A stretch of 45,513 bases of DNA from CAZZKE01 sp964655005 (GTDB taxonomy: Bacteria; Pseudomonadota; Alphaproteobacteria; Rhodospirillales; JABHCV01): the NCBI GenBank assembly GCA_964655005.1, contig CAZZKE010000016.1, forward strand, positions 1 to 45,513, written 5' to 3'. The notes under the pieces were generated by a model that was not told the DNA's origin, did no database searches, and was given only the letters and a program-made list of their open reading frames with translations. This document shows, in pieces, positions 14,341-22,391 of the stretch. A program made the translations under genes and the position numbers. Numbering within the stretch: position 1 is the stretch's first letter; every line of letters starts with the position of its first letter.

Positions 14341-16500
14341 ATGAACAGGGCCGAACGTCGCCGCCAGAAAAAAATAGCGAACAAGAAGGCCGGCGGCGGC
14401 CTGCTGCAAAAGGCGCTGGCCGATTTTCAGGCCGGAAAATACGACGCGGCGATAAAAAAATGCGGCGCCGTTTTGGCGGCGCAACCGGACAACGCCGACG
14501 CCCACCATCTGACCGGGGTTTGCGCCCATCGTCAGGGCGATTTCGCGGCCGCCGAACGGCATATCGGCGAAGCCGTCGCGGCGGCTCCGGAGCGGGCGGA
14601 TTATCACAATAATCTGGGCCATGTGTACAAGGATACCAGGCGTCCGGAAGAAGCCCTTGCGGCCCATGAAAGCGCCTTGGCATGCGATCCGGCAAGGGTC
14701 GATAGCCATTGCAATCTGGCCCTGATTCTGGATGCGCTTGGCCGTCACGACGAAGCCGCCGGATATTTCGAAAGCGCGCTGGCGCTCGACCCCGATCATA
14801 CGGCGGCGCTGGCCGGTTATGGCAACATGCTGGTAAATCTGAAGCAATTCGACCGGGCCATAAGTTGCCTCCGCCGGGTTATCGAAATCGTCCCCGGCTT
14901 CGCCGGCGGTTACGTCAATCTGGGCAATGCGCTCAAGGATCAGGGGGAACCGGCGGCGGCGATAGAAATATACGGGCTGGCCGTTGATCTTGCCCCGGAA
15001 TTGGTCGAGGCGCATTCGAATATGACCCTGGCGTACGGTATCCTCGGGCGGCTGGACGAAGCCCTGGCGAGTATTGCCAGGACCTTGCGGATCGACCCGG
15101 ACATGGCCCAGGCGTGGCACGATCTGACAAACCTGCTGATCGTCGGAAAATCCTTGCCGGAAGGTATCTGCGACCGGCCACAGGCGGCGGGTAACTGCGC
15201 CCTGCTCGAATTGGCGCTGGCCGCCGAACACGGGTCGCCGGCGGCCCAGGACGCCTTCGCCGGGGCGACGGCGGTGTTGCGGACCGGGTCCGGAAAACCC
15301 GCTTGCGGCATTGACGGCGAATGGCGCGATCCGGTGGCACTGCTTCATTTCGGGCGCAGCGGAAGCGGACTGATACACAGCCTCATAGATAACCATCCGC
15401 AGGTATCTTCACCGCCCAGTATTTATTTGAAAGGCTATTTCGAATCCGGAGTCTGGGAAGAACTGTTTGCGGAAGGGCGGCAAGGACTGCCCGAAAGGTT
15501 CGTCAGGATGTTCGCGGTGCTGTTCGATGCCACCGATCCTTCGCCGGTGCCGGGCCTGATGAACGAGGATAACTCCTCGCTTGGCCTGAAAGAGGGGATG
15601 ACGACCGTCGGTCGGGGGCATGACGAAAAACTGCGGGTCGACCGCGACGTCTTCTGTGCGGCGGCGCATGACATGATCGGGCGATCCGATGGCGTCGATG
15701 CCGGCGGCTTCTTTCGGATCGTGTTTCGGGCCTATGAAGCGGCGCTTGGCAATGACAAGCAAAACCCGCTGCCTTTTTATCATATCCACAATCCGGGATG
15801 GTATGGCCGGGTAAATTTTCTGCGCTGTTTCCCGGAGGCAAGATTGATGATGATGGTTCGCGAACCGGTGCAATCGTGCGAATCATGGATTCGTGAGGAT
15901 TTCAAAAACAATAATTACCCCGCCATCACCGGCAAAATCGCCGCGATGCTGTTTGATGTCGATCGCCCGGAATTCGCCCGGACCGATAACCTGGGCGTCC
16001 GCCTGGAAGATCTGAAAATCAGGCCCGAACAAACCATCGCCGGGTTATGCCGATGGCTGGACATCGAGGAAACCCGGTCACTTTATGAGATGACCGCCCA
16101 GGGCAAGATGTGGTGGGGCGATCCGACCAGCGCCGATTTCGACCGGGAAAAACCCATGCCGCCGTTCGACAGGGCGTCAATTGAACGCCCGGTCGGAATG
16201 ATCTTCAGCGAACGTGATCGGTTCGTGTTGAATACCCTGTATTACCCGTTCCGGGTCAGGTTCGGCTATGCCGGGGCGGACCCGGAGGGGTTCGCCCGCG
16301 ACCTGCAAGCGATCCGCCCGATGCTGGATGGTTTGCTGGATATCGAACGAACGCTGGCCGAACGGGTTGGCCGGGATGAAAAAATTTTCAGGCGGCAGAG
16401 CGACTGCCGGCTGCTGCGGGCGCGAATGAAAAATCGCTGGACCCTGCTCGACCGCCGCGGCGATTACCCGGACATGCTGACGCCACTGTCCCTGACTTAG
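14341..16500 (+). CDS. TPR-repeat protein fused to a sulfotransferase-like domain
   Basis: A protein of about 719 residues. The start MNRAERRRQKK was chosen because this basic leader is common in alphaproteobacterial TPR proteins; there is no obvious ribosome-binding site. Residues about 20-280 are tandem TPRs (AAIKKCGAVLAAQPDNADAH, GNMLVNLKQFDRAISCLRRV). From about 335 a sulfotransferase-like fold begins, with LLHFGRSGSGLIHSLIDNHP as the 5'-phosphosulfate loop and LMMMVREPVQSCESWI as the 3'-phosphate region. The acceptor is unknown; a glycan or protein is plausible. It is divergent from the thiE-linked gene and convergent with gap. Confidence 0.82.
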   Translation: MNRAERRRQKKIANKKAGGGLLQKALADFQAGKYDAAIKKCGAVLAAQPDNADAHHLTGVCAHRQGDFAAAERHIGEAVAAAPERADYHNNLGHVYKDTRRPEEALAAHESALACDPARVDSHCNLALILDALGRHDEAAGYFESALALDPDHTAALAGYGNMLVNLKQFDRAISCLRRVIEIVPGFAGGYVNLGNALKDQGEPAAAIEIYGLAVDLAPELVEAHSNMTLAYGILGRLDEALASIARTLRIDPDMAQAWHDLTNLLIVGKSLPEGICDRPQAAGNCALLELALAAEHGSPAAQDAFAGATAVLRTGSGKPACGIDGEWRDPVALLHFGRSGSGLIHSLIDNHPQVSSPPSIYLKGYFESGVWEELFAEGRQGLPERFVRMFAVLFDATDPSPVPGLMNEDNSSLGLKEGMTTVGRGHDEKLRVDRDVFCAAAHDMIGRSDGVDAGGFFRIVFRAYEAALGNDKQNPLPFYHIHNPGWYGRVNFLRCFPEARLMMMVREPVQSCESWIREDFKNNNYPAITGKIAAMLFDVDRPEFARTDNLGVRLEDLKIRPEQTIAGLCRWLDIEETRSLYEMTAQGKMWWGDPTSADFDREKPMPPFDRASIERPVGMIFSERDRFVLNTLYYPFRVRFGYAGADPEGFARDLQAIRPMLDGLLDIERTLAERVGRDEKIFRRQSDCRLLRARMKNRWTLLDRRGDYPDMLTPLSLT

Positions 16501-16511
16501 AGTATCCGGTC

Positions 16512-16541
16512 AAAAAAAAGGCGGGACCCGAAAGTCCCGCC
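16512..16541 (-). terminator. Rho-independent terminator of gap
   Basis: On the reverse strand: GGCGGGAC, a 6-base loop, GTCCCGCC, then eight Ts. The stem is 8 bp and perfect, 21 bases past the gap stop. It also lies just beyond the convergent TPR gene's stop. Confidence 0.93.
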
Positions 16542-16562
16542 GATTCTTTCTGCAATTTGGTA

Positions 16563-17570
16563 TCAGGCGTTCATCATCGCAACCGCAGTGTCGGACATGC
16601 GGTTAGAGAAGCCCCATTCGTTGTCGTACCAGGTCAGGATGCGCACGAAGTCGCCGCCCATGACCCTGGTTTCCGGGGCCGCGAAGAACGAACTGTACGA
16701 GCTGTGATTGTAATCGGTCGAAACCAGTGGCAATTCGGTGTAACCAAGAATGCCTTTCAGGCGGTCGGTTTCGCTGGCTTCCTTGATCGCCGCGTTGATT
16801 TCCTCGACCGAGGTCTGGCGCTTGGTGTTGAAACACAGATCGACCACCGAGACGTTCGGTGTCGGCACCCGCATGGCGACGCCATCCAGCTTGCCGTTTA
16901 ATTCCGGCAATACCAGGCCGACGGCCTTGGCGGCGCCGGTCGAGGCCGGAATGATATTCAGCGAAGCGGCGCGCGCCCGGCCAAGATCGGAATGCAGGGT
17001 ATCGACCGTGCGCTGGTCGCCGGTAAACGAGTGCACCGTGGTCATGAAGCCTTTTTCGATGCCCACCAGCCTGTTCAGCACGTCGGCTACCGGCGACAGG
17101 CAGTTGGTCGTGCAGGACGCGTTGGAAACCACCGTGTGGCCGGCTTCCAGCTTATGGTCGTTAACGCCGTAAACGACGGTCAGGTCGGCGCCGGCGGCGG
17201 GGGCGGAAACCAGAACCTTCTTGGCGCCGGCGCCCAGATGCACGGAAGCCTTTTCCTTGGCGGTAAAGATGCCGGTACATTCGTAGACAACATCGACGCC
17301 CAGATCGCCCCACGGCAGCGCCGACGGGTCGCGTTCGGCGGTGACTTTGATGTCGCCGCGTCCGACATTCATGGTGTCGCCGGTAACGGTAACGTCGGCC
17401 GGCAGCACGCCGTGCACCGAATCATATTTCAGCAAATGGGCGTTGGCTTCCGCCGAGCCCAGGTCGTTGATGCCGACCACGTCTATATCCGTGCGACCCG
17501 ATTCGACCAGTGCCCGAAATGTCAGACGACCGATTCGGCCAAAACCGTTAATTGCTACCCGTACCGCCAT
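16563..17570 (-). CDS. gap: Glyceraldehyde-3-phosphate dehydrogenase, type I
   Basis: A 335-residue enzyme. It has the N-terminal Rossmann motif VAINGFGRIGRL, the catalytic Cys in SNASCTTNCLSPVADV, and the C-terminal WYDNEWGFSNRM. It oxidises and phosphorylates glyceraldehyde-3-phosphate with NAD+ in glycolysis, or the reverse in gluconeogenesis. The ATG is preceded by GGAGGG. The frame runs 18 codons further upstream but without a ribosome-binding site. It appears monocistronic, with its own terminator. Confidence 0.97.
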   Translation of the reverse strand: MAVRVAINGFGRIGRLTFRALVESGRTDIDVVGINDLGSAEANAHLLKYDSVHGVLPADVTVTGDTMNVGRGDIKVTAERDPSALPWGDLGVDVVYECTGIFTAKEKASVHLGAGAKKVLVSAPAAGADLTVVYGVNDHKLEAGHTVVSNASCTTNCLSPVADVLNRLVGIEKGFMTTVHSFTGDQRTVDTLHSDLGRARAASLNIIPASTGAAKAVGLVLPELNGKLDGVAMRVPTPNVSVVDLCFNTKRQTSVEEINAAIKEASETDRLKGILGYTELPLVSTDYNHSSYSSFFAAPETRVMGGDFVRILTWYDNEWGFSNRMSDTAVAMMNA

Positions 17571-17983
17571 AATATCCCTCCATGTGACCGTGACCGGCCC
17601 GTAAATAAAAAAGCGCCGGGACAATAATGGCAGTCTCCGGTGCAGTGCCCGATGTTCTTATCATAAAGTCCGGGACCAGGATAACACCCCGGCGGGGGGC
17701 GTACCCTCACCCTATCGGGTGGGGCCTGGGCGTGTGATCCCCGGATGACGCGGAACGCCGAATAATGCGCAACATTGATTGGATGGGGTCTGTCGTCAAT
17801 GGCAATTTTGTGCCGATTGTCCCGACCGGTGGGTAGACGTTAGCCAAACAATCCCCAATGGGTTGTTGACGCGGCAAAGCCGCCAAGCATATTCTTGTTG
17901 GCGATACAGGCTGTTATGGGGCTCTTTTCAGGGGCTGCATGATATTGTCTGCGGCATTTCATCCACTGGTACGACTTGGCATT
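17571..17983. other. Intergenic region between gap and the zapA operon
   Basis: About 410 bases with no convincing gene. It must contain the leftward gap promoter and the rightward promoter of the coiled-coil/zapA genes, but neither shows a clear -35/-10 pair. A GC-rich hairpin (CCTCACCC paired with GGGTGGGG, about 17705-17725) is visible without a T-tract. Confidence 0.5.
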
Positions 17984-17986
17984 ATG

Positions 17987-18235
17987 ATGAGCACTACCGG
18001 TAAGCGGCATATATCGAAGTCTTCGCAAGTCGATCGCGCCCGGGCGCGGCTGGAGGAAGCGGTGGCGCGGCTGGACCGGGCGTTATCGAACAGGGCCGAA
18101 CCGTCGCCCGACCGGTCGGGCGATGACCTGGCGGCGCTGCAGGCCGAAAACGCCAGTTTGCGGGAAACCACCCGCGCCGTTTCGGGGCGACTGGAACAAA
18201 CCATCGGCAAACTCAAATCCGTCTTGGAAAGCTAG
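17987..18235 (+). CDS. Small coiled-coil protein upstream of zapA
   Basis: An 82-residue protein beginning MSTTGKRHISKSS (an ATG one codon earlier is possible). The body is a coiled coil: VDRARARLEEAVARLDRALS, then a polar break, then LAALQAENASLRETTRAVSG and a final helix. There is no signal or membrane helix. In size, coil content and position directly upstream of zapA it resembles the unnamed or DUF4164-like proteins found there in other alphaproteobacteria. A role in Z-ring dynamics is inferred from location. The stop is 7 bases before zapA. Confidence 0.65.
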   Translation: MSTTGKRHISKSSQVDRARARLEEAVARLDRALSNRAEPSPDRSGDDLAALQAENASLRETTRAVSGRLEQTIGKLKSVLES

Positions 18236-18242
18236 GGGGGGC

Positions 18243-18575
18243 ATGGCCCAGGTTTCGGTCACCATAAACGAACGCAGATACCAGATCACCTGCGAGGACG
18301 GTCAGGAGGCGCACCTGACACGGCTGGGTGATTATGTCGATAAACGCCTGGGCGAACTGGTCGCCGCCGTCGGTCAGGTCGGTGATGCCCAATTACTGGT
18401 AATGGTCAGCCTGTTGGTTACCGACGAGTTGTCGGACCTGTACGCCGAGATGGAGGTTCTCAAGTCCGACGAGGGCGCCGCCGCCCGGCTGGACGCCGAA
18501 GAAGGGCTCGGCAACAGCATCGATCAACTGGCCGAACGCATTGAGAAAATCGCCGAAAGCCTCGAAGGTCACTAG
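18243..18575 (+). CDS. zapA: Cell division protein ZapA
   Basis: A 110-residue protein, MAQVSVTINERRYQITCEDG..., with the ZapA globular head (about 1-50) and a C-terminal coiled coil used for tetramerisation. It crosslinks FtsZ filaments and stabilises the Z-ring. The ATG follows a GGGGGG ribosome-binding site right after the stop of the coiled-coil gene. Downstream come 6S RNA and the formyl-THF cyclo-ligase gene, the classic order. Confidence 0.92.
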   Translation: MAQVSVTINERRYQITCEDGQEAHLTRLGDYVDKRLGELVAAVGQVGDAQLLVMVSLLVTDELSDLYAEMEVLKSDEGAAARLDAEEGLGNSIDQLAERIEKIAESLEGH

Positions 18576-18606
18576 ACGTAGGCCCTGATCGGCCCTAGAT
18601 ATGGTT

Positions 18607-18784
18607 AAGGAACGGTGGCTGCGGGCCTCGTCAGGCCACGACATCCCTGGGGCCAATATCCATCTCCAGGGAGCTGCCTCTGTCAGGCTCGTGGGCCTGG
18701 CACGCGGCACCCACCTGCAACAGCAGGCCACGGAGGATTACTGGCCAACGACCCTGTGGCGCCGTTCCGTTTTTAAATTTTTTT
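18607..18784 (+). ncRNA. ssrS: 6S RNA (RNA polymerase-binding regulatory RNA)
   Basis: The stretch between zapA and fau has the conserved 6S location. Its ends pair: GGAACGG at 18609-18615 with CCGTTCC at 18762-18768, followed by a T-rich tail (TTTTTAAATTTTTTT). Inside, TCCCTGG pairs with CCAGGGA, giving the apical part of a long irregular hairpin. 6S RNA mimics an open promoter and sequesters the housekeeping RNA polymerase in stationary phase. The ends are approximate, judged by pairing rather than by alignment. Confidence 0.8.
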
Positions 18785-18800
18785 CAGATAACTCCCTTCC

Positions 18801-19394
18801 ATGAATTTAACCGACAGCAAAACGGCATTCAGACTCACGGCGCGTCAGCGTCGCCGGGCGGTCGGCCTGGAAAACGGGCGGGATGCCGCGCTCGCCGTGG
18901 TCGAACGTGGCCTGGCCGGAATCGCCGTTATCCGGGGGAAGGAACCGCCGGGCGTCGTCGCGGGCTATCTGGCCATGGGTTCGGAACTGGATGCCGGGCC
19001 GCTGATGAAGGGGCTGACCGCGCGGGGCTGGTCGCTGGCCCTGCCGGTAGTCACGGCGCCCGAAACGCCGCTGGATTTTCGCCGCTGGCGGCAAGGCGAC
19101 GATATGGACAAAGGGTCGCTGGGCATAAGCCAGCCCGTCAAGGAGGCGCCCGATGTGCGGCCCGATGTGGTGCTGGCGCCCTTGCTGGCGTTTGATGACG
19201 ACGGCTACCGGCTGGGTCAGGGCGGCGGTTTCTATGACCGGACGCTGGCCGGCTGGCGGGCCGAAGGCCCCAGGGTCACGGTGTTGGGCCTGGCCTTCGC
19301 CGCGCAACGGGTCGAGGCCGTGCCGCGCGATAATTTTGACCAGCGCCTGGACGGCATGATCACGGAACTCGGTTTTTGGTTCTTTGACACATGA
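18801..19394 (+). CDS. fau: 5-formyltetrahydrofolate cyclo-ligase
   Basis: A 197-residue enzyme that converts 5-formyl-THF to 5,10-methenyl-THF with ATP. The hallmark RLGQGGGFYDRTL is present near the C-terminus, and DVVLAPLLAFDDDG precedes it. The start lacks a clear ribosome-binding site and lies just after the 6S RNA tail, so it is probably read through from 6S transcription or from a nearby promoter. Its stop overlaps the next gene by 4 bases (ATGA). Confidence 0.92.
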   Translation: MNLTDSKTAFRLTARQRRRAVGLENGRDAALAVVERGLAGIAVIRGKEPPGVVAGYLAMGSELDAGPLMKGLTARGWSLALPVVTAPETPLDFRRWRQGDDMDKGSLGISQPVKEAPDVRPDVVLAPLLAFDDDGYRLGQGGGFYDRTLAGWRAEGPRVTVLGLAFAAQRVEAVPRDNFDQRLDGMITELGFWFFDT

Positions 19395-20206
19395 AAATTC
19401 TCTGCTGCGGCGATGTGGTCGGTAAAAGCGGTCGCCAGGTGATCCTCGATCATATCCCGGAATTGCGCCGCCGCCTGAAACTGGATTTCGTTCTGGTCAA
19501 CGGCGAAAACGCCGCCCACGGTTTTGGTATTACCGGCAAGATCTGCCAATCGTTCTATGACGCCGGCGTCGATGCCATCACCACCGGCAATCATGTCTGG
19601 GATCAGCGCGAAATCATGAACTATATCGACGGCGACCCGCGTCTGCTGCGTCCGCTCAACTATCCCAAGGGCACGCCGGGCAGGGGCAGCGCGGTTATCG
19701 GGGCGTCCGGCGGACGCAAGGTGCTGGTCGTTCATCCCATGGGACGATTGTTCATGGAACCGCTCGACGATCCGTTTTTCGGCGTTGACAAGGCGCTGGC
19801 CGGGCACCAATTGGGCGAGACGGTGGATGCCGTTATCGTCGATATGCACGCCGACATCACCAGCGAGAAAATGGCCATGGGGCATTACTGCGACGGTCGG
19901 GTATCGGCGGTCGTCGGCACCCATTCCCATGTGCCGACCGCCGACGCCCAGGTGCTGCCCGGCGGCACCGCCTATCAGACCGATATGGGAATGTGTGGCG
20001 ACTACGATTCGGTGATCGGCATGGTCAAGGAAACGGCGATCGCCCGCTTTACTTCGAAAATGCCGACCGGCCGGCTGGCCCCGGCGGAAGGGGACGGAAC
20101 GCTGTGCGGCGTATATATCGAAACCGACGACAAAACCGGCCTGGCCGGGCGCATCGAACCGGTGCGGCTGGGCGGGCGGCTGGCGGAAACGGTTCCGGTA
20201 ATCTAG
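19391..20206 (+). CDS. YmdB-type metallophosphoesterase (TIGR00282 family)
   Basis: A 271-residue protein starting MKILCCGDVVGKSGRQ. The metal ligands of the family are visible: GDVVG, NGENAAHGFGI, TTGNHVWDQRE and VGTHSHVPTAD. Relatives hydrolyse 2',3'-cyclic nucleotides (Bacillus YmdB). It overlaps the cyclo-ligase stop, so the two are co-expressed. The family is firm; the physiological substrate here is unknown. Confidence 0.9.
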   Translation: MKILCCGDVVGKSGRQVILDHIPELRRRLKLDFVLVNGENAAHGFGITGKICQSFYDAGVDAITTGNHVWDQREIMNYIDGDPRLLRPLNYPKGTPGRGSAVIGASGGRKVLVVHPMGRLFMEPLDDPFFGVDKALAGHQLGETVDAVIVDMHADITSEKMAMGHYCDGRVSAVVGTHSHVPTADAQVLPGGTAYQTDMGMCGDYDSVIGMVKETAIARFTSKMPTGRLAPAEGDGTLCGVYIETDDKTGLAGRIEPVRLGGRLAETVPVI

Positions 20207-20252
20207 CCGCCGGTAAAATCGCCTTCCCCGGGTGCGCGAAACCCGAACCGTG

Positions 20253-20271
20253 ATCCCGCACTGGCGGGGAT
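20253..20271. repeat. Short intergenic dyad resembling a dispersed palindromic repeat
   Basis: ATCCCGC, loop ACTG, GCGGGGAT, in the gap between the phosphoesterase and yebC. The GATCCCGC...GCGGGGATGA pattern is the kind that occurs in many copies between genes in some proteobacteria. There is no T-run, so it is not a standard terminator. Only one copy is present in this window. Confidence 0.35.
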
Positions 20272-20410
20272 GATGATATTTGTGATGGTTTCCGAAGTAT
20301 TTTCAGCGGCTGCCGCCGGTCATAAATAGGCTGTATATTTCCGCCCAAATCCTGCCATATTGCGCTGCTATTGCTTGGGGTCTTGAAGATGTCGTCTTCG
20401 GATCCCTAAA

Positions 20411-20441
20411 TTGTGCGTCTTTTCGCAAGATATGGTATAAA
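20411..20441 (+). promoter_or_regulatory. Candidate promoter for yebC-ruvCAB
   Basis: TTGTGC, a 19-base spacer, then TATAAA, 47 bases before the yebC start. The -10 is good; the -35 spacing is long. Confidence 0.35.
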
Positions 20442-20488
20442 GGCGCGGCAACACCCACCGGATTTTCCGAAACTGAACGAACGAGATT

Positions 20489-21238
20489 ATGGCAGGCCAT
20501 TCCAAATTTAAGAACATCATGCACCGCAAGGGGGCCCAGGACGCGAAGCGCGCCAAGGTTTTCGCCAAACACATCCGCGAGTTGACCGTCGCCGCCAAGA
20601 CCGGCCTGCCGGACCCGGATATGAATCCGCGTCTGCGCACCGCCATCGCGGCGGCCAAGGCGGTCAACATGCCCAAGGACAATATGGAACGGGCCATCAA
20701 GAAGGGCGCCGGAGGGGGCGACGATACCAATTTCGAGGAAGTCCGCTACGAAGGATATGGGCCGGGCGGCGTCGCCGTTATCGTCGAGACGCTGACCGAT
20801 AACCGCAACCGCACGGCTTCGGACATTCGCACCGTATTCAATAAACACGGCGGCAATCTGGGCGAGACGGGCAGCGTCGGGTTCATGTTCGAACGGGTCG
20901 GCCTGATCGAATATCCCGCCGCCGTAACCGATGCCGACACGATGTTCGAGGCGGCGCTGGAGGCCGGCGCCGGCGATGTCAATTCCGGCGACGACGGCCA
21001 TGAAATTATCTGCGCCGCCGATGATCTGGGGGCCGTGCGGGATGTCCTGGAGGCGAAATTCGGGGCACCGGACGCGGCCCGGCTGGACTGGAAACCGCAG
21101 ACCACGACCGAGGTCGATGAAAGCGCCGCCGAAACCCTGTTCAAGTTTCTCGATGCGCTGGACGATAACGACGATGTCCAGCGGGTCGCCGCCAATTTTG
21201 AAATTTCCGATGAAATCATGGAGCGTTTAAGCGCATAA
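20489..21238 (+). CDS. yebC: YebC/PmpR family protein
   Basis: A 249-residue protein beginning MAGHSKFKNIMHRKGAQDAK, the invariant N-terminus of the family, with the central RYEGYGPGGVAVIVE motif. YebC-type proteins were long annotated as transcriptional regulators; later work on relatives points to a role in translating proline-rich sequences. It lies directly upstream of ruvCAB, a classic arrangement, and probably starts that transcript. Confidence 0.95.
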   Translation: MAGHSKFKNIMHRKGAQDAKRAKVFAKHIRELTVAAKTGLPDPDMNPRLRTAIAAAKAVNMPKDNMERAIKKGAGGGDDTNFEEVRYEGYGPGGVAVIVETLTDNRNRTASDIRTVFNKHGGNLGETGSVGFMFERVGLIEYPAAVTDADTMFEAALEAGAGDVNSGDDGHEIICAADDLGAVRDVLEAKFGAPDAARLDWKPQTTTEVDESAAETLFKFLDALDDNDDVQRVAANFEISDEIMERLSA

Positions 21239-21261
21239 ATGGCGATGAATGACCGATTGAC

Positions 21262-21759
21262 ATGAGATTGCTCGGACTGGACCCGGGGCTGCGCAAAACC
21301 GGTTGGGGCGTCATCGAATGCGACGGCTACCGTTTAAGCCACGTCGCCAATGGCGTCGTGAGCGTGCCTTCCGGTCCGTCGCTGGCCGAGCGTCTGGCCC
21401 GGCTGCATGAAGGGCTGGCCGCCGTCGTCGAGCGCTATCGACCGACCGAGGCGGCGGTCGAGGAGACCTTTGTCAACCGCAATCCGGCCTCGACCCTGAA
21501 ACTGGGGCAGGCCCGCGGCGTTGTTTTGCTGGTCCCGGCCCAGGCCGGGCTCATGGTCGCCGAATATACTCCCAACATGGTCAAGAAGGCGGTGGTCGGG
21601 GCCGGCCATGCGGCCAAGGGGCAGGTCCAGATGATGGTCTCGACCCTGCTGCCCGGTGTCGAGTTGGCCGGCGCCGATTCGGCGGACGCACTGGCCGTCG
21701 CCATTTGCCACGCCCATCACCGCCAGACGGCGGCATATCTGAAGGCGGCCACGGGATGA
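21262..21759 (+). CDS. ruvC: Holliday junction resolvase RuvC
   Basis: A 165-residue nuclease with an RNase H-like fold. The first catalytic Asp is in RLLGLDPGLRKTGWGV, a catalytic Glu in AAVEETFVNRNP, and the last acidic pair in GADSADALAVAICHAHH. It cuts Holliday junctions presented by RuvAB. The stop overlaps the ruvA start by 4 bases. Confidence 0.97.
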   Translation: MRLLGLDPGLRKTGWGVIECDGYRLSHVANGVVSVPSGPSLAERLARLHEGLAAVVERYRPTEAAVEETFVNRNPASTLKLGQARGVVLLVPAQAGLMVAEYTPNMVKKAVVGAGHAAKGQVQMMVSTLLPGVELAGADSADALAVAICHAHHRQTAAYLKAATG

Positions 21760-22391
21760 TCGCGAAATTGACCGGCATTATCGATTCGACCGGTGACGGC
21801 TGGGCGGTAATCGATGTCTCGGGCGTCGGTTATCTGGTTCATTGTTCGGCCCGCACGCTCGGTCGGCTGGGCGCGGGGGAGGCCGCCTCGCTGGTAATCG
21901 AGACGCATGTCCGCGAAGATCATATTCATTTGTACGGTTTTCTGGAGCAATCGGAGCGGACCTGGTTCGGGTTGTTAACCACGGTACAGGGTGTCGGGGC
22001 CAAGGTGGCGCTGGGTATCCTGTCGAGCCTGAGCGGTGATGAACTGGTTCAGGCGATTGCCGCCGGCGATAAGGCGATGATTACCCGGGCGCCGGGTGTG
22101 GGGCCGAAACTGGCGGTCCGGTTGCTGACGGAACTGAAAGACAAGGTCGCGGCCCAAGCCTTGGGGCCGGCGGCGACAAGCGCCGGCGGCATAACATCGG
22201 CGGATACCTCCGGGGTCCTGGGTGAAGCGGTCTCGGCCCTGGTCAATCTGGGGTACAGCGCGTCCGATGCGTTCTCGGCGGTATCCCGGGCCGCCGCCGG
22301 ACGGCAGGAAGAACCGCCCTTGCCCGACCTGATCCGGGCCGGGCTTAGCGAATTAATGCCGGGCAATGTCGATTACGGGAAACACGGCTGA
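21756..22391 (+). CDS. ruvA: Holliday junction branch-migration protein RuvA
   Basis: A 211-residue protein starting MIAKLTGIIDSTGDGWAVID (OB-fold domain I). Helix-hairpin-helix motifs follow in domain II (VQGVGAKVALGILSSL and APGVGPKLAVRLLTEL), then the flexible linker and a C-terminal UBA-like domain III that contacts RuvB. The tetramer binds the four-way junction. The start was placed at the ATG overlapping the ruvC stop rather than the longer frame upstream. Its stop overlaps the ruvB start. Confidence 0.97.
   Translation: MIAKLTGIIDSTGDGWAVIDVSGVGYLVHCSARTLGRLGAGEAASLVIETHVREDHIHLYGFLEQSERTWFGLLTTVQGVGAKVALGILSSLSGDELVQAIAAGDKAMITRAPGVGPKLAVRLLTELKDKVAAQALGPAATSAGGITSADTSGVLGEAVSALVNLGYSASDAFSAVSRAAAGRQEEPPLPDLIRAGLSELMPGNVDYGKHG

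Noticed and set aside
14275..15396. Long open frame on the reverse strand under the TPR gene
   Set aside because: Arg/Gly/Pro-heavy composition, no family features, and fully covered by a convincing TPR-sulfotransferase gene on the other strand. It is a GC-bias shadow.
18601..18804. Small forward ORF between zapA and fau
   Set aside because: Coincides with the 6S RNA structure, has no ribosome-binding site and no protein features.
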